A DNA stretch of 64,000 nt, from the NCBI RefSeq assembly GCF_006440675.2, contig NZ_CP083951.1, positions 5,551,501 through 5,615,500 of the forward strand, read 5' to 3'. Shown here piece by piece: positions 52,717 to 64,000 of this stretch. Position 1 is the stretch's first letter. Each line of letters starts with the position of its first letter. A model generated the notes under the pieces. The model ran no database searches. It was not told the origin of the DNA and saw only the letters and a list, made by a program, of their open reading frames with translations. This DNA is from Mesorhizobium sp. B2-8-5. GTDB taxonomy: Bacteria > Pseudomonadota > Alphaproteobacteria > Rhizobiales > Rhizobiaceae. Both the position numbers and the translations under genes were made by a program.

Positions 52717-53877
52717 TTAGACCGCGGCCTCCAGCGCCAACTTCGTTCGCGCCAGCAGCTGGAGCACGGCATCGACGACCGTGTCGACCTCCAGGCGCCA
52801 GGCGCAACACGCTTTGTTGGGGTCAGGCCGTTCGCACAGGTCACCGCCGACGCAATCGCAAGGCATGGCCGGGCGCACCGCGATGCTCGGCACGCCGACC
52901 GGTCCCCAGTGGACCGGGCTCTGCAGGCCGAACAGGCCGACGACCGGAGTGCCGACCGCGGCGGCCATGTGCATGGGGCCGCTGTCGTTGCCGAGAAACA
53001 GCCGCGCCTGCTTGAACAGCGCCGGCAGCGTGTCGAGCGGGAGCGCTCCGACCAGATTGACGATCGGCGTCTCCGCAGCCGCCAGGATCTTTTCGACCAC
53101 CTCGTTCTCGTCCGGGCTGCCGACCAGGGCGACGTCCAGACCTGTCTCAGCCGATATCCGGTCGATCGCGGCGGCAAAGCGCTCCGGCTGCCAGCGGCGC
53201 CCGGGGAAGCTTGCACCGGCATGCACCGCGACGAAGGCGTTCGGCCGAAGGTGGAACTTGTCCAGCAGGGCCAAGGCTTTCGTCGTCTCGAACGGCAGCG
53301 GCCGAATGTCGGGATCCCGCACACGCAACTCTATGCCAAGCGCCTCCAGTGGCGAAAGGTAACGATAGAGAAAATGCTGCTCGCCATAGCCGAACGGCTT
53401 TGCCTTGACATTGGCAGGTTGGCGCTCGAGCCAACGCGGGGGCCTTTCCGACGGGTGATATCCGACGCGAACCCGTGCACCAACCAGTCCTGAGATGAAT
53501 CGCGACGTCTTCGTATCGGTGATGTCGACGACCATATCGAAATGGCCGCGGCGTAACTTAAGGAGCGTGAGAATGAGCTCCTGCGTGCGCCGCAGCGGCG
53601 TGCCGCGCATATGGGAACGGCGGAATGTCACGACCTCCGAGGCGATGTCGTTGGCCGTGAGGAGGCCGGCGAAGCGGCCATCGCAGAGGAAGACGATGCG
53701 CACGCCGGGATATTCGAGCTGCAGATTCCTCGCCAACGCGGAGGAAAGAACGAGATCGCCAATGTGCTTCGTTTGCAGGATCAGGATCGACCGGAGAGGG
53801 CCGGAGAGAAGCTGCGACACCCGTGTCCGGGCGCCGGATGGATCGGAGTCCACGAAGCTGGGCTGAGACGTCGACAT
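52717..53877 (-). CDS. Family 9 glycosyltransferase (heptosyltransferase-like), copy 1
   Basis: GT-B enzyme of 386 residues. Landmarks are SILILQTKHIGDLVLSSALA near residue 30, VAVHAGASFPGRRWQPERFA in the middle, and the GT9 signature LFLGNDSGPMHMAAAVGTPV followed by VVGLFG. Members transfer heptose or another sugar to LPS core. The C-terminal tail has six cysteines in the pattern PCDCVGGDLC...ACCAW. A close paralog lies upstream at 54072, indicating a tandem duplication. Cytoplasmic face of the inner membrane. The sugar is unknown. Confidence 0.87.
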   Translation of the reverse strand: MSTSQPSFVDSDPSGARTRVSQLLSGPLRSILILQTKHIGDLVLSSALARNLQLEYPGVRIVFLCDGRFAGLLTANDIASEVVTFRRSHMRGTPLRRTQELILTLLKLRRGHFDMVVDITDTKTSRFISGLVGARVRVGYHPSERPPRWLERQPANVKAKPFGYGEQHFLYRYLSPLEALGIELRVRDPDIRPLPFETTKALALLDKFHLRPNAFVAVHAGASFPGRRWQPERFAAAIDRISAETGLDVALVGSPDENEVVEKILAAAETPIVNLVGALPLDTLPALFKQARLFLGNDSGPMHMAAAVGTPVVGLFGLQSPVHWGPVGVPSIAVRPAMPCDCVGGDLCERPDPNKACCAWRLEVDTVVDAVLQLLARTKLALEAAV

Positions 53878-53962
53878 GTGGAGCCGTCATGCGCTTGTTT
53901 CACGTGGCTCTCATATACAAGATGGCAAGATCGTGGACCAGAGTGACTCGCGCGCCGACAGG

Positions 53963-53994
53963 CGCCTTCCACCGTTTCACGGAAAGGCGAAGGG
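53963..53994. repeat. Degenerate type A' palindrome
   Basis: CGCCTTCCACCGTTTCACGG followed by AAAGGCGAAGG. It shares the 16-mer CACCGTTTCACGGAAA with the A' unit at 48004. It lies in the 194-base gap between the two GT9 genes. No clear B' partner follows. Confidence 0.65.
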
Positions 53995-54071
53995 GCCGCG
54001 CCCAACGTTTCATACCTTCCTGGGATTGGTCCAAAAGGGCGCGCCGCCGACGGGCAACTTTCCGGCGAATG

Positions 54072-55175
54072 TCAGACCGCGGCCTCCAGGAGCATCTCGG
54101 TGCGCGCCAGCAGTTCGAGCGTAGCGTCGACGACCGGATCGACCTCCAGGCGCCAGACGCAGCATGCCTTACGCGGGTCGGTCCGGCGGCAAAGGTCGCC
54201 GCCGACGCAGTCGCAAGGCATGGATGGCCGCAACGAAATGCTGGGCACCCCGATCGGCGCCCAGCGAACCGGGCTGGTCAGGCCGAACAGGCCGACGACC
54301 GGCGTGCCGGCCGCGGCCGCCATATGCATCGGCCCGCTTTCGTTGCCGAGAAACAGCCGAGCCTCCCTGAGCAGCGCCAGCAGCGTTTCCAACCGCAGCG
54401 TGCCCGCCAGGTTGACGACTGGCGTCTTGGCCGCGGCCATGATCCTGTCGGTTGCCTCGTTCTCGTCCGGGCCGCCGACCAGAACCACGCGCAGGCCGGT
54501 TTCGCGGACGATCCTGTCGATTGTCTCGGCAAACCGCTCCGGCTGCCACCGGCGGCCCACGAAGCTTGCTCCGGCATGGACCGCAACAAAAGCGTTTGGC
54601 CGGATCTGGTGCCTGGCGAGCAAGGCCAGGGCGCGCGTCGTCTCGAAGGGCAGCGGGCGAATGGCCGGCGCCCTGACGCGCAGATCGACGCCCAGCGCCT
54701 CCAACGGAGACAGATAGCGGTAGAGATAATGCGTCTTGCCAAATCCGAAGGGCTTCATCCTGACGTTGGCGGGTTGACGCTCGTGCCAGCGCAAAGGCCG
54801 CTCCGTCGGAAAATAGCCGACCCTGACCGGAGCGTTGACCAGTTCGGAAATGATCCGCGAGGTCTTGGAATCGGTGATGTCGATGGTCATGTCGAAACGG
54901 TGCTGCCGCAATGTGCGCACCATGCGGAAGAGCTCGCGACCCCGCTCGAGCGGCGAGCCACGCATCTTGGCACGGCTGAAGGGGACGACCTCGGAAGCTA
55001 TGCCATGGGCAGTCAGGAAGCCGGCGAAATGCGCTTCGCAAAGAAACACGATCCGGACGCCCGGATATTGAAGCCGCAGGTTCTTCGCCAGCGCGGAGGC
55101 AAGCACGATGTCGCCGATGAACTTGGTCTGCAGGATCAGGATCGAGCGGTAAGCGGATGGGGAAATCTGCAACAT
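54072..55175 (-). CDS. Family 9 glycosyltransferase (heptosyltransferase-like), copy 2
   Basis: GT-B enzyme of 367 residues and close paralog of copy 1: SILILQTKFIGDIVLASALA near residue 11, VAVHAGASFVGRRWQPERFA, LGNESGPMHMAAAAGTPVVG, and the same C-terminal cluster PCDCVGGDLC...ACCVW. The ATG at 55175 lies directly after a 29-base hairpin whose 3' arm contains the GGAA likely used as ribosome binding site. Copy 1 is 194 bases downstream. Both probably add sugars to the LPS core. An upstream in-frame start would read through the hairpin and is rejected. Confidence 0.87.
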   Translation of the reverse strand: MLQISPSAYRSILILQTKFIGDIVLASALAKNLRLQYPGVRIVFLCEAHFAGFLTAHGIASEVVPFSRAKMRGSPLERGRELFRMVRTLRQHRFDMTIDITDSKTSRIISELVNAPVRVGYFPTERPLRWHERQPANVRMKPFGFGKTHYLYRYLSPLEALGVDLRVRAPAIRPLPFETTRALALLARHQIRPNAFVAVHAGASFVGRRWQPERFAETIDRIVRETGLRVVLVGGPDENEATDRIMAAAKTPVVNLAGTLRLETLLALLREARLFLGNESGPMHMAAAAGTPVVGLFGLTSPVRWAPIGVPSISLRPSMPCDCVGGDLCRRTDPRKACCVWRLEVDPVVDATLELLARTEMLLEAAV

Positions 55176-55180
55176 GGATT

Positions 55181-55209
55181 TTCCGACACCAATAAATTCG
55201 GTGTCGGAA
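55181..55209 (-). promoter_or_regulatory. Hairpin covering the ribosome binding site of GT9 copy 2
   Basis: Perfect 10-bp stem TTCCGACACC / GGTGTCGGAA with a 9-base AT-rich loop. The 3' arm ends in GGAA, 5 bases before the ATG, so pairing would hide the ribosome binding site. Could act as a translational switch or as a protein-binding operator in DNA. Confidence 0.6.
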
Positions 55210-55298
55210 GGTCGCTTGAAACGGTGTCGAGATTCAGGGCCGTCACGCGCACGTTCGCGTGACATTGCATACAAAACCGTAAGGTATCCGAATGCCCC

Positions 55299-55341
55299 TT
55301 GAGCGCGCCGCGCTGAAACGAATTCAGGCAGCGCGCTTCAA
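55299..55341. repeat. Type A palindrome next to the tandem array
   Basis: Near-perfect arms TTGAGCGCGC and GCGCGCTTCAA around CGCGCTGAAACGAATTCAGG. Same element as 46916-46960. An 11-base spacer separates it from the first type B unit at 55353. Confidence 0.8.
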
Positions 55342-55352
55342 GTCTTTGTCTT

Positions 55353-55636
55353 GATGCATGTCGTTGTCCCAGAACCGCTGCGCACTTCTGGGCGACATGG
55401 TTCTTTGCTTCGATGCATGTCGTTGTCCCAGAACCGCTGCGCACTTCTGGGCGACATGGTTCTTTGCTTCGATGCATGTCGTTGTCCCAGAACCGCTGCG
55501 CACTTCTGGGCGACATGGTCTTTGCTTCGATGCATGTCATTTTCCCAGAACCGCTGCGCACTTCTGGGCGACATGATTCTTTGCTTCGATGCATGTCGTT
55601 GTCCCAGAACCGCTGCGCACTTCTGGGCGACATGCA
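55353..55636. repeat. Five-copy tandem array of type B palindrome
   Basis: Units start at 55353, 55412, 55471, 55529 and 55588 with period 59 (58 once, by a single T deletion). Each unit is GCATGTCG, then CCCAGAA-CCGCTGCGCAC-TTCTGGG, then CGACATG, and the link GTTCTTTGCTTCGAT. Copies are almost identical; copy 4 differs at GTCATTTT. The array ends exactly at the ppdK stop codon. Confidence 0.95.
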
Positions 55637-58324
<2,688 letters not shown>

Positions 58325-58539
58325 GCTTGCCCTCCAGTTCGTGGAAGATAGAACATCCGGATGATTGCCCGGTTCCCCGCCTTCCCCGATCCGAGCGATA
58401 GGATGCTGCAGTGCGAAAGGCAAGGCACCGGCCAGCGGGCATCGCAACTACAATCGATTAAGCAAAAGCTGCGTCAAAAAGACTTGCGGGAGGGGGCAGC
58501 GCGATATAGAACATAAAGGGAACATAGTGGAGTAGCGTG

Positions 58540-58884
58540 ATGAAACTCAACGGAAAACTCGACTATCTCGAACTGCCGGCGACAGGCGGCAGGCTGGACA
58601 GCGTCAAGTCCTTCTACAGCGCCGCCTTTTCGTGGTCGTTCACCGACTACGGCCCGACCTATGCCGCCTTTGCCGAAGGGCTCGACGGCGGCTTCCAGGC
58701 CGATGGCGGCGAAGCGCCGGCCAAGCCGCTTCCGGTCATCTACTGCGAAAACCTCGAGGAAGCGCTGGACGCTGTCGAGAGTGCCGGCGGCACCATCATC
58801 AAGCCAATTTTCGCCTTTCCCGGTGGTAGACGGTTTCATTTCACAGATCCGGCCGGTAACGAACTGGCTGTATGGGGATATTAG
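58540..58884 (+). CDS. VOC-family (glyoxalase/bleomycin-resistance fold) protein
   Basis: Protein of 114 residues with the vicinal-oxygen-chelate beta-alpha-beta-beta-beta fold: LDYLELPATGGRLDSVKSFY, the AFSWSFTDYGPTYAAF stretch, LEEALDAVESAGGTIIKP, and RRFHFTDPAGNELAVWGY with the conserved C-terminal Glu. It is too short and general to name a substrate. The ATG at 58540 has GGAG 7 bases upstream; a GTG one codon earlier is possible. 91 bases before manB, possibly co-transcribed. Confidence 0.88.
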   Translation: MKLNGKLDYLELPATGGRLDSVKSFYSAAFSWSFTDYGPTYAAFAEGLDGGFQADGGEAPAKPLPVIYCENLEEALDAVESAGGTIIKPIFAFPGGRRFHFTDPAGNELAVWGY

Positions 58885-58975
58885 GAAAGACGCGGATTTC
58901 AAGATATCTTTTGCTGTTGACAGTCTTGCTCACTCCAATAAGTAGCGGCGATCTTCCAACGGCAAAAGCAGACTG

Positions 58976-60399
58976 ATGAAATTCGGCTCAAGCGGCGTTC
59001 GGGGTTTGGCTTCCGAATTGGTTGGGAGGCCAAGCGGGCTTTATACCGAGGGTTTCGCCCGGCGCTTGCGGTCGACCGGGTTTCAGCAAGGCAAGGTCTT
59101 CGTCGGACGCGATCTGCGCGACAGCAGTCCGGCAATTGCAGAGGACTGCATGGCGGCCCTGGCGGCAGCCGGCTTCCAACCGGTCGATTGCGGCCCCATC
59201 CCTACACCCGCGCTTGCCTTTTATGCCCGCCTGCACGGCGGCGCGGCGCTGATGGTGACCGGATCGCATATCCCCGCCGACCGCAACGGCATCAAGTTCT
59301 ACGGGCCGAAGGGCGAGATCGACAAGGCGGACGAGGCAGCGATCACCCATCATGTCGCTGAACTGTCGGACCAGTATCCGTGGCCGCCGGCTCCCGCCGA
59401 CTGGCAGACCGCCCACGAACAGGCGCGTGTGGCCTTCCGAGACCGGGTCGGCGGCATTCTCCCCCCTGGCGCCCTTTCCGGAATGAGGCTCGGCGTCTAC
59501 CAGCACAGCACCGTTGCGGCGGCGCTGCTGGTCGAGGTTCTGCGATCCTGCGGCGCCGATGTGATCCCCTTGGGCAAAACGGAAACGTTCGTGCCGGTCG
59601 ATACCGAGGCCGTCAGCCCGGAAACGATGGCGAAGATGAAAGCCTGGGTGCGCGAATTCAAATTCGACGCCGTGCTCTCGGCCGATGCCGATGCCGATCG
59701 CCCTCTCGTCATCGACGACAAAGGCGAGTTGTTCCGCGGCGATCTGATCGGGCTGGCGACGGCGCTGTTCCTCAAGGCCGACATCGTGGTGACGCCGGTC
59801 ACCTCCAATTCAGGCATCTCCGAGGCTTTCGGGTTCAACGTCAGGAGAACCAAGGTCGGGTCCCCCTTCGTCATAGCGGGCATGGAGGGCGCGCAATCGG
59901 CCCGCGGCACCGTCGTCGGCTTCGAAGCCAATGGCGGGGTTCTTCTGGGGTCGGACTGCCTGGTGAACGGCAGGGTCTTGTCCGCGCTGCCGACGCGGGA
60001 TTCGTTCTTGCCCATCCTGGCGGTTCTGGGCACGGCGGCATCGACCGGCAAATCGCTGTCGGGCCTGCGCGAAAGTTGGAACCTTCCGGTCTGTGCCAGC
60101 GAGCGGCTCGAGAACTTCCCTGTCGAGGCATCGCGCGGCTTGATGCGCAAGCTCGCCGACCGCGATGCGTTGCGGCAATTCCTTGCCCCCTTCGGCACCG
60201 TCACGGACGTCGATGAGACCGACGGCCTCAGGGCACGGATGAGCAGCGGCGAGATCATCCATCTGCGGCCTTCCGGCAACGCCCCCGAATTTCGTTGCTA
60301 TGCCGAGGCCGCCAGCCATGACAGGGCGACCAAAATTGTGGCAATGGCGCTGGAACGGGCGCGGGACAGCACAGTATCAGACGAGCGAGAGGCTATCGA

Positions 60400-60403
<4 letters not shown>
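58976..60403 (+). CDS. manB: Phosphomannomutase ManB
   Basis: Alpha-D-phosphohexomutase of 475 residues that converts mannose-6-P to mannose-1-P for GDP-mannose. It starts MKFGSSGVRGLASELVG; the phosphoserine loop is VTGSHIPADRNGIKFY (Ser near 97), the metal site DADADRP, the sugar loop GFEANGG and the phosphate loop RPSGNAPEFR. Loop residues TGSHIP differ from the common TASHNP but keep the Ser. Overlaps manC by 4 bases (ATGA). First core gene of manB-manC-gmd-rmd. Confidence 0.92.
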
Positions 60404-62884
<2,481 letters not shown>

Positions 62885-62910
62885 GTGATCAGAAAAGCAT
62901 TCTTATCGAC

Positions 62911-63864
62911 ATGATCGAGCCGTCTCATCGCATCCTTGTAACCGGCGCCAGTGGGTTTGTCGGCACGGCGCTGTTGCAACTGCTGGGGCGCGAGCACGCT
63001 GGAAGCAAGGTTTTCCCGCTCGGGCAAGGCCCAGGGTGGCGGAACCCAATCGACCTGCGAGACAAGGAGGCAGTCGATGGCGCCGTTTCCGAAATCCAGC
63101 CAACCGCACTTATCCACCTAGCAGCAGTCGCCGCGCCGTCCGATGCACGTGAGGCGCCCCGCCATGCCTGGGACGTCAACGTGATGGGAACGATGAATCT
63201 GGCGGAAGCCGTGATGCGTCACGCACCTCAAGCCCGGTTCGTCTATGTTGGCAGTTCAGAAGCTTATGGAGCATCGTTCCAGAACGCAGCTGGTCCTATC
63301 ACTGAGAATGCACCGCTGCGGCCGGTAAATGTGTACGGAGCAACCAAAGCAGCCGCAGACCTTATGATTGGGCAGATGTCCTACGATGGCCTGCGCGCTA
63401 TCCGCTTTCGCCCATTCAATCATACCGGCCCGGGTCAGTCCGACACTTACGTGGTTTCCGATTTCGCGCATCAGGTCGCGGACATCTTGTCAGGTAAGGC
63501 CGAGCCAGTCATTCACGTAGGGAATCTGGAGGCCGCGCGTGATTTCCTTGACGTCCGCGATGTCGTGCGCGCCTATGCGACCGTCGCGGTCCAGGACTCG
63601 GAAACCGGGGCTGATTGTGTCTACAACATCGCGTCCGGACAGCCTCGCAGAATTCGAGATGTTCTAGACGCGCTTATCTCACAGTCGGGTGCCAATATCG
63701 ACGTGCGCACTGATCGGGAGAAGCTTCGTCCAAACGAGATACCCGTTGCTTGCGGCGATGCGTCAAAGGCGCGCGCCAGGCTAGGCTGGACGCCTCTGAT
63801 CCCGTTTGAGCAAACATTAGCCGATGTTTTGGACTATTGGCGTCGGGTATGCAGCGCGCATTGA
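62911..63864 (+). CDS. rmd: GDP-6-deoxy-4-keto-D-mannose reductase (Rmd-like)
   Basis: SDR enzyme of 317 residues. Nucleotide site ILVTGASGFVGTALLQLLG, active-site VYVGSSEAYG, the YGATKAAADLM Tyr-Lys pair, and RPFNHTGPGQSDTYVVSDFA, a signature of Rmd-type reductases. It would make GDP-D-rhamnose from the Gmd product, giving D-rhamnose for LPS. Alternatives are GDP-fucose or GDP-6-deoxytalose enzymes. Starts 26 bases after gmd. Confidence 0.82.
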   Translation: MIEPSHRILVTGASGFVGTALLQLLGREHAGSKVFPLGQGPGWRNPIDLRDKEAVDGAVSEIQPTALIHLAAVAAPSDAREAPRHAWDVNVMGTMNLAEAVMRHAPQARFVYVGSSEAYGASFQNAAGPITENAPLRPVNVYGATKAAADLMIGQMSYDGLRAIRFRPFNHTGPGQSDTYVVSDFAHQVADILSGKAEPVIHVGNLEAARDFLDVRDVVRAYATVAVQDSETGADCVYNIASGQPRRIRDVLDALISQSGANIDVRTDREKLRPNEIPVACGDASKARARLGWTPLIPFEQTLADVLDYWRRVCSAH

Positions 63865-63920
63865 CAGTGATGTATAATGGACTGACTCCGGTAAAGCTAT
63901 CTCTAAGGAACCTATCCACG

Positions 63921-64000
63921 TGAAGCTTGCGATTATTTCGAGTTACCATCGCGATTGCGGCATCGCACAGTATGTCGAACATCTCGAGGGGCCTCTGCGT
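63921..64000 (+). CDS. Glycosyltransferase, N-terminal fragment (runs off window)
   Basis: Only the first 26 codons are in the window. The start is GTG with AAGGA about 10 bases upstream, and the N-terminus reads KLAIISSYHRDCGIAQYVEH, similar to the start of family 4 glycosyltransferases. It is 56 bases after rmd and likely in the same operon, perhaps adding mannose or rhamnose. The rest is outside the window. Confidence 0.6.

Noticed and set aside
52584..53324. N-terminal extension of the deacetylase frame
   Set aside because: The extension lies inside GT9 copy 1 in another frame; the signal peptide begins at 52583.
55353..55636. Possible CRISPR array
   Set aside because: Whole 59-base units are repeated, including the links, and each is itself a palindrome. 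There are no unique spacers and no cas genes.

Overview
The window is a GC-rich chromosomal segment of a Rhizobiales alphaproteobacterium, most likely Mesorhizobium or a close relative. This is inferred from an Agrobacterium/rhizobium-type glycogen cluster, an frc-type fructose ABC system with a ROK regulator, a fused CysN/CysC, an AGE-type isomerase fused to GDP-mannose pyrophosphorylase, and many short palindromic intergenic repeats typical of rhizobial genomes. No phage, transposase, CRISPR array or rRNA was found. There is one tRNA, tRNA-Pro(CGG).

Layout. 1-4.7 kb: DUF1275 membrane protein, pyrophosphorylase/AGE fusion, tRNA-Pro, ParDE toxin-antitoxin pair, small lipoprotein. 4.7-10.1 kb (minus strand): oligopeptide ABC operon oppA-oppB-oppC plus a fused double ATPase. 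10.4-12.6 kb: a TadE/TadG-like pair without other pilus genes. 12.6-25.8 kb (minus strand): complete glycogen locus glgP-glgB-glgC-glgA-pgm-glgX-alpha-glucosidase. 25.9-31.7 kb: sugar import locus, with frcBCA on minus diverging from frcR, a RbsD/FucU-type mutarotase and a PfkB kinase on plus; a perfect 10-bp inverted repeat lies between the two transcription units.

32-46 kb: surface-polysaccharide and sulfate-activation genes. These are a DegT aminotransferase, cysD-cysNC-cysQ, an O-antigen polymerase/ligase-like protein, an epimerase, a short initiating sugar transferase, a WbpM-like dehydratase, and rmlACBD for dTDP-L-rhamnose. 46-52 kb: a solitary bioY, an MBL hydrolase, DUF1499, an acyl-CoA ligase and small proteins. 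52-58 kb: a NodB-type deacetylase, two tandem family-9 glycosyltransferases, a 5-copy palindromic tandem array, and ppdK. 58.5-64 kb: a VOC protein, then manB-manC-gmd-rmd and the start of a glycosyltransferase (GDP-mannose to GDP-D-rhamnose, a second nucleotide-sugar route).

Two themes dominate. One is carbon storage and sugar use (glg, frc, pgm, ppdK). The other is building the cell-surface glycan (L-rhamnose, probable D-rhamnose, polymerase, transferases, and possible sulfation through PAPS). I did not find a clearly new multi-gene system. The most unusual sequence features are the palindromic repeat family, whose members show paired compensatory changes; its tandem array beside ppdK; duplicated copies of the glgC 3' end; a hairpin that would hide a ribosome binding site; and a repetitive C-terminal tail on RmlB.
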